Shown: positions 1 through 8,916, counted from the stretch's first letter. The stretch: DNA of 64,000 nucleotides from Methanolinea sp. (GCA_025453675.1 JALOPW010000004.1:1-64000); one strand, 5' to 3'. Notes: generated by a model from the sequence alone, not told the origin. Program-made: numbers and translations.

Positions 1-1
1 G

Positions 2-2161
2 ACTCCCGAGACCGAATGCCTCTTCATCGTCGGCGATCCCAAGCAGTCGATCTACCTCTTCCGGGACGCCGATGTTACCCGGTTCAAGGAGGCTCAGCGA
101 ATTATCCTTTCCGCGTGCCAAGGCCGGGTGGTGAACCTCGATACGAGTTTCCGGAGCACGAAGGAAGTGATCGGCCTGACCAATGTCCTTTTTGCCCGGC
201 TGTTTGCATCGGCCGAGAAACCATGGGAATTTGGGTACGAGCAGATCCTCGCATCTGACGACCGGATCGGGCATGCCGGTTCTCTCGAACTGATGCTTGC
301 ACCCGGCGGCGATGATACTGCCGCCTCGAAACGGAACGAGGCAGATATGGTGGCACGGAGAATCTATAGTCTCACTCACGAACGCCCCCTGGGAGTGTAC
401 GAAGAAACAAAGGACCGGACATACGTGGAGAGACCGGCCCGGTATGGGGATGTCGCCATTCTCCTTGAACAGCGGACCAATCTCGCATACTACCTGTCTG
501 CGCTCAGCTCGTATGGGATTCCCTTCTATGTGCATGGAGGCACGGGGTTCTATTCCCGGCAGGAGGTGTATGACCTGTATAATCTCCTCCGGTTCCTCGA
601 ACACCGACACGACGATATCAGCCTGGCCGGTGCACTCCGGTCCCCGTACTTCGGTCTTCCCGATCCGGAACTTTTCAGCATTGCACAGGAACGAGGGCGG
701 ACGCTCTGGGAAAAGCTACAGAATTATTCGGAGAACAGCGGATCGGTCAATGCCGTGCATGCACGCGATCTTCTTACTGAATGGAGGAATTATGCAGGCC
801 GTATCAGCCTCGTTGCGCTCATCCGCCGGATCCTCTCCAATTCCGGTATCTATACCATCTATGCTGCTCTTCCGGATGGGAAACAGATCCTCGCCAATAT
901 CGAAAAGATGGTTGCTATGGCCCGGGTCCGGGAGGAGGCAGGGTCGTACGCGCTCGCCGACTTTACTGCCGATCTCCGGACCGCTATGGACGAGGATGAG
1001 CGGGAAGGAGAGGCACCGCTCGATGCCCTCGCGGAGAATGCCGTCAACATCATGACCGTGCATGCGGCAAAGGGTCTTGAATTCCCTATCGTCTTTGTGC
1101 CGGACATGGGCATGCGGTTCCGGGAGAAGTTTCCTCCGATCATGATCGGCGACAACCCGCTCCTCGTCGGCATCAAAGTCCCCGATCCAGAGGAAAATTA
1201 CGATCTCGTAGAGATGCCTGTGCTGGCTGCGCTCCGCGAGATGCAGCGGCAGAAAGAACGTGCGGAGAAGAAACGGCTACTCTACGTTGCGCTGACCCGG
1301 GCGAGGGATCACCTAATTATGAGCGGGACTGCCCCTGAGAACCCGGAATTGTCGATAAACCTTGCGACATCGAGGATCGAATGGATCTTTTCAGCACTGG
1401 ACATCACCGGCGACGCGATCGCGGCCGGCGGAATGCTGCTTTCTCCTGATGAGGGTGTTGTCCGGTTGACGATCACCAGCGATCCGGCGGCAATTCCGGC
1501 GGAGACGGGACAAGTCAGGCCGGAGCTGATAACAGTCCCGGATCAATGTGCCGGTAAAAGCGGGACGTGGACCCCGCAGGTGTTCGAAAAGGGGGCGGAC
1601 CGGATGCGGGTGTACTCGGTGACGGAACTCGAGAAGGCTGTTTCACCAGGTATTCCGTCAAGTAAAGAAGCTGCAGAATCGCGGTACCTGCCGGGAATTG
1701 ACGGTACGACGAAGGGCACCATCATCCACGAGGTCCTGCGGGGGCGGGATGCCCGCGTCGTGTGCCAGGAATATGGCGTGAATGATCCGGACGCTGTCCA
1801 GCAATGCGAGGAAATCGTTGCCCGGTTTCGTGAATCAGATCTAATGCAGTGGGTGAAGCGGGAGTTCTGCGAGCTGCCGTTTGTTGTTACTGTTGAGGGT
1901 AAACGGGTAACGGGAAAGATTGACCGGTTGTGCGAGCTTGAGGATGGGACATGGGTGGTGATTGATTATAAGAGCGAGGCAGTTTCTTCGGATGTTTACA
2001 CTTTGAAGGCGGAGGAGAACAAGGTCTCGATGGCGGTATATGTGGAGGCGGCACAGCAGCTTCTTGGTACGACGGTTTCCGGGTACCTGTACTTTATGGA
2101 GACGGGGGAGTTTTGGCGGGTGGAGGCTGATGAAAATAATATAATAGAAATGATTGAATAG
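2..2161 (+). CDS. UvrD/RecB-family helicase-nuclease (AddA-like), 5' end missing
   Basis: ATP-dependent DNA helicase fused to a RecB-type nuclease, expected to process double-strand DNA ends. The reading frame is open from base 2, so the start and the Walker A motif lie outside the window. Visible are motif III (VGDPKQSIYLFR) within the first 20 residues, motif IV (LDTSFRS), motif V (NIMTVHAAKGLEFPIVFVP) and motif VI (KKRLLYVALTRARDHL). The C-terminus has the RecB nuclease residues in GTIIHEVLRG and in GKIDRL...WVVIDYKSE. About 720 residues are present, against roughly 1,100 for full AddA-like proteins. A partner AddB-like gene may lie upstream. The family is clear; the exact subfamily is inferred. 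Confidence 0.9.
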   Translation, partial: TPETECLFIVGDPKQSIYLFRDADVTRFKEAQRIILSACQGRVVNLDTSFRSTKEVIGLTNVLFARLFASAEKPWEFGYEQILASDDRIGHAGSLELMLAPGGDDTAASKRNEADMVARRIYSLTHERPLGVYEETKDRTYVERPARYGDVAILLEQRTNLAYYLSALSSYGIPFYVHGGTGFYSRQEVYDLYNLLRFLEHRHDDISLAGALRSPYFGLPDPELFSIAQERGRTLWEKLQNYSENSGSVNAVHARDLLTEWRNYAGRISLVALIRRILSNSGIYTIYAALPDGKQILANIEKMVAMARVREEAGSYALADFTADLRTAMDEDEREGEAPLDALAENAVNIMTVHAAKGLEFPIVFVPDMGMRFREKFPPIMIGDNPLLVGIKVPDPEENYDLVEMPVLAALREMQRQKERAEKKRLLYVALTRARDHLIMSGTAPENPELSINLATSRIEWIFSALDITGDAIAAGGMLLSPDEGVVRLTITSDPAAIPAETGQVRPELITVPDQCAGKSGTWTPQVFEKGADRMRVYSVTELEKAVSPGIPSSKEAAESRYLPGIDGTTKGTIIHEVLRGRDARVVCQEYGVNDPDAVQQCEEIVARFRESDLMQWVKREFCELPFVVTVEGKRVTGKIDRLCELEDGTWVVIDYKSEAVSSDVYTLKAEENKVSMAVYVEAAQQLLGTTVSGYLYFMETGEFWRVEADENNIIEMIE

Positions 2162-2172
2162 TTTAATTCATA

Positions 2173-2313
2173 TTGAATAGTCCAACTTATCACCTATATG
2201 AATATGATGGAGTATCCGAATCTACTTTCACTGACTTCATGAATGCTGCATCTAAAGGATCTTTTTTAGATCAACAAATTAAGAAGGCGGGTTACCGATA
2301 TTCAAAAAAATAA
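2173..2313 (+). pseudogene. KTSC-domain protein fragment
   Basis: An open frame just after the helicase reads YEYDGVSESTFTDFM, then ASKGSFLDQQIKKAGYRY. This resembles the C-terminal half of the small KTSC domain (pattern: valine-proline-like turn, A-S-K-G, then an aromatic Y-x-Y end). The usual N-terminal part (serine-rich, then SIGYD) is absent and the only in-frame start is a TTG at 2173. The stretch is AT-rich compared with the helicase. It is read as a truncated remnant; the family assignment rests on pattern memory only. Confidence 0.45.
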
Positions 2314-2433
2314 TTTTTTCTTCGCTACTTTAGTCCTCCTCTTACGGCCTGTATGAAAATAAATAATCGATTAAAAAAATCTAATTTATTCGAATGTCTC
2401 TAAATACAGACATTTTTAGAACTGCAGGTATGC

Positions 2434-2640
2434 TTAATCACCCTCGCCGGATTCTTCATCAGTTACCGGTTTCTTCGGCCGTCCCATTGCCTTCCCGATA
2501 ACTGGAATGATGCCGGTTTCTCGATACTGCTTCCAGAGTTGATCCACTCGTCTCCTTGTAACACTGGGAAATTGGAAAAAATGGGGAGAGAATCTTCCCG
2601 TCCGGCCCGGGATCCGGTTAAAAATCTCTCTCCCATGCAT
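2434..2640 (-). pseudogene. Transposase N-terminal HTH fragment
   Basis: The last two thirds of this frame read VTRRRVDQLWKQYRETG, then PVIGKAMGRPKKPVTDEE. This looks like the helix-turn-helix and linker (arginine/lysine-rich GRPKKP) of archaeal DDE transposases of the IS630-like or ISNCY type. The catalytic domain is missing: the frame stops after 68 residues and AT-rich noncoding DNA follows. The first third does not look coding. It abuts the stop of the C45 hydrolase gene at 2641. Read as the scar of a lost insertion sequence. Confidence 0.45.
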
Positions 2641-3849
2641 TCATTTCCCAAACAACGGGGCAAGCTCGACCTTCTGCCAGTCCCGGTCCATTGCCTTCAT
2701 CCAGAGTGTCCGCGACTCCGGCACGAAAACAACCTGGTGATTACTGGAATACTTCGCGCCAAAGAGTTCGGAATGGCAGAACTTTGACCCGCCGTCCTCA
2801 AGGCAGACGTCACGGATCTGCATCATCCTTGCGGTATCGATCGACCCCTTTGCTTCTTCTGCCTGCCGGAGGAGATTGTTGTACCGGTTGAGGGAGTGTG
2901 CGGGAGGTGCAGGCAGGTTCCAGGACGGGTCAACGAAATGGTTGGCTGCTGCGATGACCCCGTCACCGGTCCTCACCAGCGTTCTGTTGGTCATCTTCTC
3001 GTAGACATACGATCCATCCGGTCCTGCAACATCCACGATCCATGCAACATCCGGGCTGGCGCCGCGGATGCCGGCGTCCAGTCCTTTCAGGTCCGAATAA
3101 TCGAGCATGAAACGGAAGAATTCCGTGATGAACTCCGGGCGGGTCTCCGGCGCGGTATCGGCAAGACCGGAGTTGTCGTCAGCGATGAAAATCCCTTTGC
3201 TGTTCATGAAGGTCTCGGGACGCATCCCCGCGGGGCTCCAGGTTGCGATGCTGTTGCTGCCGTCCGTGGGCCGGTACACTGTAAGGACATACCATTTCGT
3301 GAACGGCATTACTGCATCGTCCAGGTCCCAGTTGCGGGAGACCACCACGGATCCGTCCTTTGTATAGTCCCCCCATGCGGCAAGGTACGAGCAGGACACC
3401 GGAACGGGAGGTTTCGCAATGAGCTGGAAGATTGCCCCATAGTAGAGGACAGCGATATCATCGGGTGTCAGGCCCGAGGTCTCCGCCATACCAAGAAAGA
3501 TCTCCTTTACGCGCTGCGGATACAATGCCGTTATTTCCTGCCCGGCTTGTCGTATCTCTTCCTGCGTGAACCCCCGTTTGGTGAGGGTATCGAGCAGGAA
3601 TGCGTACTCCTCGTTCAGTTCGGCCTTCATCAGGCCGCCGTACTGCCGGCCCATCTGACGATAGGAGCCGGTGAGGACGATGACCGGGTAGTCGCCAGCC
3701 TGAAACCGTTCTCCGCCTTCGAACGAAGCCACATGTACAAGGTCAGGGGTGATGGTTGGCCGGGTGAAGAACGCCATGTGCGGCAGGGAAAGTGCGGCAG
3801 CTGAACCGGTCAGGAGGCAGAGGGCAATAATGACCGCTATGAGTTTCAT
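2641..3849 (-). CDS. Secreted C45-like (Ntn-hydrolase) acyltransferase/peptidase
   Basis: The 402-residue protein begins with a signal peptide (KLIAVIIALCLLTGSAAA). The segment GSYRQMGRQYGGLM at about 61-74 is typical of C45 proteins related to acyl-CoA:6-aminopenicillanic acid acyltransferase. The likely catalytic cysteine is Cys153 in VSCSYLAAWG, followed by T..DGS..V.SRNWDLD, the family's oxyanion and binding strand. In this fold the cysteine becomes the N-terminal nucleophile after self-cleavage; that is family knowledge, and the substrate here is unknown. It stands alone between accessory remnants and is probably exported or membrane-tethered. Confidence 0.7.
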   Translation of the reverse strand: MKLIAVIIALCLLTGSAAALSLPHMAFFTRPTITPDLVHVASFEGGERFQAGDYPVIVLTGSYRQMGRQYGGLMKAELNEEYAFLLDTLTKRGFTQEEIRQAGQEITALYPQRVKEIFLGMAETSGLTPDDIAVLYYGAIFQLIAKPPVPVSCSYLAAWGDYTKDGSVVVSRNWDLDDAVMPFTKWYVLTVYRPTDGSNSIATWSPAGMRPETFMNSKGIFIADDNSGLADTAPETRPEFITEFFRFMLDYSDLKGLDAGIRGASPDVAWIVDVAGPDGSYVYEKMTNRTLVRTGDGVIAAANHFVDPSWNLPAPPAHSLNRYNNLLRQAEEAKGSIDTARMMQIRDVCLEDGGSKFCHSELFGAKYSSNHQVVFVPESRTLWMKAMDRDWQKVELAPLFGK

Positions 3850-4122
3850 GCACGTCCGGTCTTTTTCTGATGCATTAATTCCTTCGATCTGTATGCTCCG
3901 TAACTCTCAGCCGCCCGGCCATCAGATGAAAAAGGCACTGGAAAATCATTTTGGAATACTTGCGCACCCGGGGGCTCGCACTTCGTGCTCTGCCCCCCCA
4001 CCCCAGTGATATTTACCGCTTTTACGATAGCAACGTATTACTGGTAATCGACATCGCCCTTTCACAAAACGCTCCGCCTCTCAAGGCAGGGGGACAACCT
4101 GGGACAAGAAGGGGAGGGTTAT
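3850..4122. other. Intergenic region, nothing recognised
   Basis: The DNA upstream of the C45 gene contains a GC-rich inverted repeat near 3967-3995 (GGGGGCTCGC...TGCTCTGCCCCCC). There is no convincing gene or RNA signature. The repeat could form a hairpin, but its role is unknown. Confidence 0.3.
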
Positions 4123-4436
4123 ATGATTGTAAAATGGGATTCTCCAGAGAAAAAAAACAATCCACTGCAAAAAATGGTCCTGATGGGAATTCCCGGCTGA
4201 CCCGCTCACGCCCGGGAGATCGGGTTGATCGCCGGTGAGTCAAATCCGGTGACTGCGCCGGACAGGCCGGTCTTGTACGTGAGATATCTGAACTGGTCGT
4301 CCTAGTTCTGAAACGAGAGGTACCATCTGGAAAAAGATACAAAAATTCTCAAACGGCAGTATTTCGTTACGATGGGGAAATTGTTGATGAATCAGTACAA
4401 AGAGTTGGCGTCACTCGTAATGAAGGCTATATCTGA
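4123..4436 (+). pseudogene. Degraded ORF, unidentified
   Basis: A good ribosome binding site (GGGGAGGG at 4111-4118) precedes an ATG at 4123, but the frame stops after 25 residues at 4198-4200. In another frame, 4239-4436 is open without a start codon and looks protein-like (KREVPSGKRYKNSQTAVFRY, then DGEIVDESVQRVGVTRNEGY). This fits a small gene broken by frameshifts and stops. No family was recognised. It may also be chance, since the pieces are short. Confidence 0.25.
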
Positions 4437-4483
4437 GTTTCATAGATTGCCAGGTTCCTTGGCAGCGAATTTAGTATTAAAAT

Positions 4484-4840
4484 TCAGGTTCTTGACTTCG
4501 CGTTTTCATACGCGATCATATCGGCTACCTCTTTCTCCAACACCGGAATCTTATTTACAATAATGTCCCAGAGGATCTCGAGGTCGATGCCGAAATAGCC
4601 GTGGATCAGGGTATCTCGGAACCCCGCAACGGCTTTCCAGTCTGTATCTGGGAATTGAGCCTTCAATTCATCACTCAAATTTTTGACCGCCTCCCCGATA
4701 ACCTCGAAATTCCGGACAACTGCGTCTACCCGCATCCGGTCGTTTTGAAACTCCCTGAATGTGAGCCCCCCGACATATAACCGGATATTCTCTATTGCCT
4801 CTGAAATATCATTGAGATAGAGGAGTTAGGACCTATGCAT
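4484..4840 (-). pseudogene. hepT: HepT-like HEPN toxin with in-frame stop at codon 5
   Basis: HEPN ribonuclease partner of the MNT antitoxin. The C-terminal part holds the catalytic-type R-x4-H-x-Y motif (RDTLIHGYF). Upstream in the same frame the expected N-terminal helix is intact (LLYLNDISEAIENIRLYVGG). The natural start, an ATG at 4838-4840, overlaps the stop of the mntA-like gene (ATGCATAG), but codon 5 is TAA at 4826-4828. Full translation would therefore stop at once; the first internal ATG (4733-4735) gives only 83 residues and loses the first helices. Either this is a recent nonsense inactivation or a sequencing error. Confidence 0.7.
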
Positions 4841-5117
4841 ACAGGACGTCCTTTAAGATAGGATCGCGGATGAGAGGTTTCAGCGCCGCTTCCGTGACGA
4901 GGTCAACTCTCCGTCGGAAAAGGTCCTCAAGATAGAATTTGGTCCCCATGAAATTGTCGAAGGTCTTTTTTCCCTTCTGAAAGATGACGAGAACATCCAC
5001 ATCGCTGTCCGGCCGTTCCTCTCCGCGTGCACATGAGCCGAATATACCTATCTTCGCGATACCGAATCGTCTCTTCAGTTCCGGTTCGTGCTGCCGGAGT
5101 AGAGTGAGGATATCCAT
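4833..5117 (-). CDS. mntA: MNT-type nucleotidyltransferase antitoxin (MntA-like)
   Basis: Minimal nucleotidyltransferase of 94 residues. The active-site pattern GSCARGEERPDSDVDVLV at about 27-44 supplies the GS motif and the two metal-binding aspartates (Asp39, Asp41). In MNT/HEPN pairs this enzyme neutralises HepT by adding AMP to it; that is family knowledge. Its stop overlaps the ATG of the HepT frame, as expected for a coupled pair. The toxin frame downstream carries a nonsense codon, so the antitoxin may be an orphan. Confidence 0.85.
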   Translation of the reverse strand: MDILTLLRQHEPELKRRFGIAKIGIFGSCARGEERPDSDVDVLVIFQKGKKTFDNFMGTKFYLEDLFRRRVDLVTEAALKPLIRDPILKDVLYA

Positions 5118-5231
5118 GTAATCCCTGTAGCAGTGGTTGGCGTGGTGTAAGTATTAATTCATTGATTGTCGATTTTCAGGGAGCCCCTTAATCTACTCTT
5201 GGATTTTTTATGATCAGGCTATTTTTCTTTT

Positions 5232-5417
5232 TTATCCGGATTTTCCCGACAGGAACTCACGAGAGAGATACGGCTCCACGAAATCTTGGTATTCCTCTGG
5301 CATCAGCATCTCGCGGGCTTTGGAGATTACCGACTTATCGGACGCAAAGTGCCTCTCAATCATCTCGAAGGGAAACGTGCTGCACTTCCAGTAGCATGCG
5401 CGAATCGTCGTCTTCAT
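5232..5417 (-). CDS. Small hypothetical protein (61 aa)
   Basis: The ORF starts 18 bases after the stop of the GNAT/YoaP gene on the same strand, with AGGA sequences just before its ATG, so it could be the second gene of that transcript. The product has MKTTIRACYWKCS at its N-terminus and an acidic-aromatic helix (EEYQDFVEPYLSREFL). No family was recognised. Real but uncharacterised is the likeliest reading; chance cannot be excluded. Confidence 0.45.
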   Translation of the reverse strand: MKTTIRACYWKCSTFPFEMIERHFASDKSVISKAREMLMPEEYQDFVEPYLSREFLSGKSG

Positions 5418-5435
5418 CGATCCTTGTCCTGAACA

Positions 5436-6215
5436 TCATCCCCTGATCTTTTCCATGATATTCACAAACCGCGTATTGCTGATCGGGTGATGACTGATGA
5501 CCTCCCCGTCATACAGGATACAGAACGTCCCGAATGCACATGGCGCACTCTGTACCGCATCCGCATCCTCCAGTTCAATTAACCGGGGAGTAAGGCCGTA
5601 CTTGTTCCTTGCGGTTTCCATGATGGCAACCACGTTCTTTTCGGAATAGGGGCACTGGGGCGAACGGAGGATGGTCAGCCCTTCAGTATACAGGTCCCGG
5701 TTTTTTCCAATCGTGTTCCGGAAACGCGGACCCACATCATCCGGATCGAATTTCAGGGCCAGCAATTCGAAGTCCGGCTTCGCGGTATCTACCGGAACAA
5801 ACCCTTTTTTGATGAAGATGTCTCTCTTTGCCATGAACGGGCCTTTCCTCGTGACCACCGCGACACCTTTCATGCGGGCACTTTTCGCGTCCTGAATGCA
5901 GGCGTCAATCAGAGAAGACGCATATCCCTTTCCCTTGAACTCGTTCCTGAATCCTACGAATAGACAGTGAATGAACATGTAACTGTCTGCGTCCACGGGA
6001 CGGTGGGCAAATCGTCCGGGGATGTATTCGAGCATACCCTGGTAGCCGTCTTTTTTTGAAACGAGCGCCTTTATCCTCAATCCTTTCGGGTAATATTCTG
6101 TAAACCACTGGATTTTTCTTTGAAGCTCGACATGTTTCTGCACGTCTTTATAGCCGCAGACGCCGTAATCCGCGATGGTTACCGGAGTGAGATCGAGTAT
6201 TTCTGGATCGTCCAT
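5436..6215 (-). CDS. GNAT acetyltransferase with C-terminal YoaP-like domain
   Basis: The 259-residue protein has a GNAT core in its first 160 residues: strand IHCLFV, then the acetyl-CoA loop region FKGKGYASSLIDACIQDAK and KRDIFIKKGFVPV. From about 180 on follows a thioredoxin-like YoaP domain (TILRSPQCPYSEKN with a single cysteine, then SAPCAFGTFCILYDGEVISHHP). Proteins of this layout are annotated as GNAT/YoaP, with unknown substrate. It is followed closely by a 61-residue ORF. The domain calls are firm; the function is open. Confidence 0.75.
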   Translation of the reverse strand: MDDPEILDLTPVTIADYGVCGYKDVQKHVELQRKIQWFTEYYPKGLRIKALVSKKDGYQGMLEYIPGRFAHRPVDADSYMFIHCLFVGFRNEFKGKGYASSLIDACIQDAKSARMKGVAVVTRKGPFMAKRDIFIKKGFVPVDTAKPDFELLALKFDPDDVGPRFRNTIGKNRDLYTEGLTILRSPQCPYSEKNVVAIMETARNKYGLTPRLIELEDADAVQSAPCAFGTFCILYDGEVISHHPISNTRFVNIMEKIRG

Positions 6216-6567
6216 TGAGTAGTGTGTGCGGTTTCCACCTCAAATATCTTTTATTGGAATGTGCTCATCTCGCCGTGAAATAGATGCTGCGACTAAAATG
6301 GCTGCTGATGTGCATGGCGCCGCGTGCACGGTTGATCGCCAGGAGTGCCATCATGCAGTGCTGTCTCTGCGTCACAGAATGCCGGAAATTTTCAGGAGAT
6401 GAGGGAAAGGAATAGGTCCCGGATCACTCTATCCTGGATCCACTCATTGGATCGTTCCCCCAACAAGGAGGGAGTCATCAGTTTACCCCCGATCTGAGAA
6501 CGAGGAATAATCCTGTGAGAGAATCATGAACTTTCATTCTATCATTTGATCCCGAATCAATAATCAA
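6216..6567. other. Divergent intergenic region, no gene seen
   Basis: This is about 350 bases between the divergent GNAT/YoaP and NYN genes. No ORF, tRNA or repeat of note was found. It becomes AT-rich toward the NYN start, where the promoter lies. Confidence 0.4.
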
Positions 6568-6577
6568 TATTAAATTC
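6568..6577 (+). promoter_or_regulatory. TATA box for the NYN gene
   Basis: ATATTAAATT lies 23 to 32 bases before the ATG at 6600, in an AT-rich tract. An AAGGAT at 6585-6590 could serve as ribosome binding site. Assigned by position and composition only. Confidence 0.5.
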
Positions 6578-6599
6578 TTTCAAAAAGGATGTTGAATCA

Positions 6600-7376
6600 A
6601 TGGATTATTCGTTGCCACCGATCGAACGCCAGAAGAAACTGGCGGTACTCATTGATGCGGAGAACGCCCAGGCACGCATCATCAAGAACCTGCTTGACGA
6701 AGTTGCCAAATACGGCGTGGCGTCCGTCAAACGGATCTACGGCAACTGGACGACACCCCAGCTCCAGGGATGGAAAGATGTCCTTCTCTCGAATTCGATC
6801 ATCCCGATCCAGCAGTTCAACTACACGGCCAAAAAAAATGCAACGGACAGTGCGCTCATCATCGACGCGATGGACCTGCTCCACGCCGGAAACCTGGATG
6901 GCTTCTGCCTGGTGTCAAGTGACAGCGATTTCACCCGCCTTGCCTCACGAATCCGGGAATCCGGTTTGATAGTGTATGGATTCGGGGAGGAGAAGACTCC
7001 CAAGGCATTCGTCGATGCGTGTGACAAATTCATCTACACGGAGATCCTGCGGCCGACGGAATCTGTTGGGGCAGCCGTCCCTGTGTACAAGGACGATTCT
7101 GTCTTCAAAGACATGAAGAATGACCAGAAATTCCTGAAATTATTAAAAAACAGTGTCGAGGATTCATCGGATGAACAGGGCTGGGCCGAACTCGGCCTTG
7201 TCGGGCAGAACATCCAGAAGAAGAGCCCGGAATTTGACTCACGAAATTACGGGTTTAAAAAATTCTTCGACCTCATACGCTCCCTGGACCTTTTTGAGGT
7301 AGACGAACGACAGTCAAAAGATGAGGTTGGAAAGATCATCTATATCCGGGAACGGATGAAAAAAAGGCGAAAATAG
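6600..7376 (+). CDS. NYN-domain RNase-like protein with C-terminal OST-HTH/LOTUS domain
   Basis: The N-terminal NYN (LabA-like PIN) domain shows the acidic pocket: LIDAEN (Asp19, Glu21, Asn22), ATDSALIIDAMD (Asp83, Asp90) and SSDSDF (Asp108, Asp110). Residues about 120-150 finish the fold (GLIVYGFGEEKTPKAFVDACDKFIY). From about 170 an OST-HTH/LOTUS winged helix follows (DEQGWAELGLVGQNIQKKSP...YGFKKFFDLIRSLDLFEV), a module thought to bind RNA. This bacterial-type NYN plus LOTUS layout suggests RNA cleavage or RNA-guided regulation, but the substrate is unknown. Monocistronic, with its own TATA box. Confidence 0.85.
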   Translation: MDYSLPPIERQKKLAVLIDAENAQARIIKNLLDEVAKYGVASVKRIYGNWTTPQLQGWKDVLLSNSIIPIQQFNYTAKKNATDSALIIDAMDLLHAGNLDGFCLVSSDSDFTRLASRIRESGLIVYGFGEEKTPKAFVDACDKFIYTEILRPTESVGAAVPVYKDDSVFKDMKNDQKFLKLLKNSVEDSSDEQGWAELGLVGQNIQKKSPEFDSRNYGFKKFFDLIRSLDLFEVDERQSKDEVGKIIYIRERMKKRRK

Positions 7377-7869
7377 GGTAAGTCAGGGTCGCGCTCGTCG
7401 ACTCGATGACCACCGTACGCGAAGTTGCACTCTTCCCTACGATCCCGGTCGCGCTCGAGCCCCTCATGCGATCCATTTCAGGAAATCCTTTCATTTGTTG
7501 ACGTTCTCTCTCGTCAGAGTGAAATAACCAGAACCTGATTTCCTGTATTCGTGTGCGTGGTCGAAAAAAATGGGGCTCTTCGCTATCTCGTGTGGGTAGG
7601 ATTGATGCACCGGATACAAATTGTTGGGGCTGTCCGCCCCCCCACACCCCCACATGCGATGCCGGGCCGCAACCCACGAAATTGCCGCGAAGGTTCCACC
7701 TTTCGAAACTGGGGCATCACTTCGGCTGCCAATGGGTTTTCCTTGATGGGAGGATTATTCTGAAACCTTGTACTACACGCGAAAAGCGGCGGCGGTTGGA
7801 GTGACTGAATGGGTATGCAGAGAACAACCTCGATTCAGTCCCCCCACACAAAACAGCGAGGAGGCAAAA
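7377..7869. other. Intergenic region, no gene recognised
   Basis: A 490-base stretch with C-rich runs (for example CCCCCCCACACCCCC near 7637) and no frame that looks coding on either strand. It may be residual DNA from a decayed gene; no family signature was found. Confidence 0.35.
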
Positions 7870-8028
7870 ATGGAGGTATATACTCTTGACTGTGGCGAAG
7901 CCATCCTCACCACAGTCGACATCCCTATCCTGTTGAGCACTCATATCCTCAAATTCGTGGGCAGTCAAAAGGGGTTTCACAACGAGAAGAGACAGGATAT
8001 TAAAGATGATCCTGACCCGCGACTATAA
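7870..8028 (+). CDS. Possible small protein (52 aa)
   Basis: The ATG at 7870 is preceded by a strong ribosome binding site (GAGGAGG, seven or so bases upstream). The product is MEVYTLDCGEAILTTVDIPI followed by a short polar tail. No family was recognised. It could be a genuine small gene or the 5' stub of a truncated one; the RBS is the main support. Confidence 0.35.
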   Translation: MEVYTLDCGEAILTTVDIPILLSTHILKFVGSQKGFHNEKRQDIKDDPDPRL

Positions 8029-8079
8029 GGGCGTCGCGGGATTGAGGGCTTTACTGTTTTTATCCGGACCACGCTGGGA

Positions 8080-8916
8080 TCAGTCTGAGCTCATGAGTCT
8101 GTGGGCAAACGCCTGGCACGCAAGAAGATGGGGGTGATCTGTTGCTGATGCATTCCATGCAGCACTGAATAACAGGAGGAGGGCATTATCCAGTGTCGCA
8201 TAAAACTCCTGGTCTTTATCCTGGGAAGGAGGGATGGGGAGCGCCAGAAAGTCAGCATCTTCGGCAGGAAAAGTCATATAGGTTTCCGGCCGGGGAAGTG
8301 ATTGATCCAATAGTGTTGCATGCTCTGAAACAATCATGAACGCGTGTTGCAGGTACGGGGTCTCCGCCGCATCCTCATCTTGCCCGGTGGCAGTGTTGGA
8401 TCGGAGCATCGCTTCTTCATATTCCCCTTCGGCAAACCTGACAAATGTGACTGTTGCATGATGCGCTGCGTCCGGGCTGATACCGGTCCATAAATCCCGG
8501 GTTTTTTCCACATACGTCCTGAGCGGTTCTACCAGTTCTTTTCCGTCAGTTGCGGCTCTACCGTGTGTGCCGAAACGGTATTTCAGCCGAACAAGGAGTA
8601 TGGTAAGGCTTACTGCATAGAGCAATTCGAGGATGACTGCAGAGAAATGATCTGTTGGAACTGCCAGAAAGATGAATGAATATATTGGTGTTGAAAGGGC
8701 CACAATATCTTTTTTTGGCCGTATCCATGCAAGGTAGGCAAGCACCCAGGAAGCAAAGACGCATCCAAGAATGGTAATCCTGATATCTATCCGGGCATCC
8801 ATTACCCAGAAGAGGACCGCAAAAAGCGCTCCCCCGAATGAGAGAAGGGGGATTGCATATTCCAGCCACCTGGTTACATTGTTGTCAGATTGCGTGACCG
8901 GCGTTGAATTTACCAT
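8080..8916 (-). CDS. Hypothetical membrane protein with large soluble domain
   Basis: The 278-residue protein has four predicted membrane helices in the first 125 residues (about 20-40, 47-64, 72-88 and 92-108). A hydrophilic domain of about 150 residues follows, beginning ELVEPLRTYVEKTRDLW. No catalytic motif was recognised. It lies upstream, on the same strand, of nothing obviously related; the OB-fold gene at 8998 is transcribed toward it with an 81-base gap, so the two may share a transcript. Confidence 0.6.
   Translation of the reverse strand: MVNSTPVTQSDNNVTRWLEYAIPLLSFGGALFAVLFWVMDARIDIRITILGCVFASWVLAYLAWIRPKKDIVALSTPIYSFIFLAVPTDHFSAVILELLYAVSLTILLVRLKYRFGTHGRAATDGKELVEPLRTYVEKTRDLWTGISPDAAHHATVTFVRFAEGEYEEAMLRSNTATGQDEDAAETPYLQHAFMIVSEHATLLDQSLPRPETYMTFPAEDADFLALPIPPSQDKDQEFYATLDNALLLLFSAAWNASATDHPHLLACQAFAHRLMSSD

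Noticed and set aside
4235-4265. tRNA-like GTCAAATCC loop sequence
   Set aside because: No acceptor stem or anticodon arm can be built around it.
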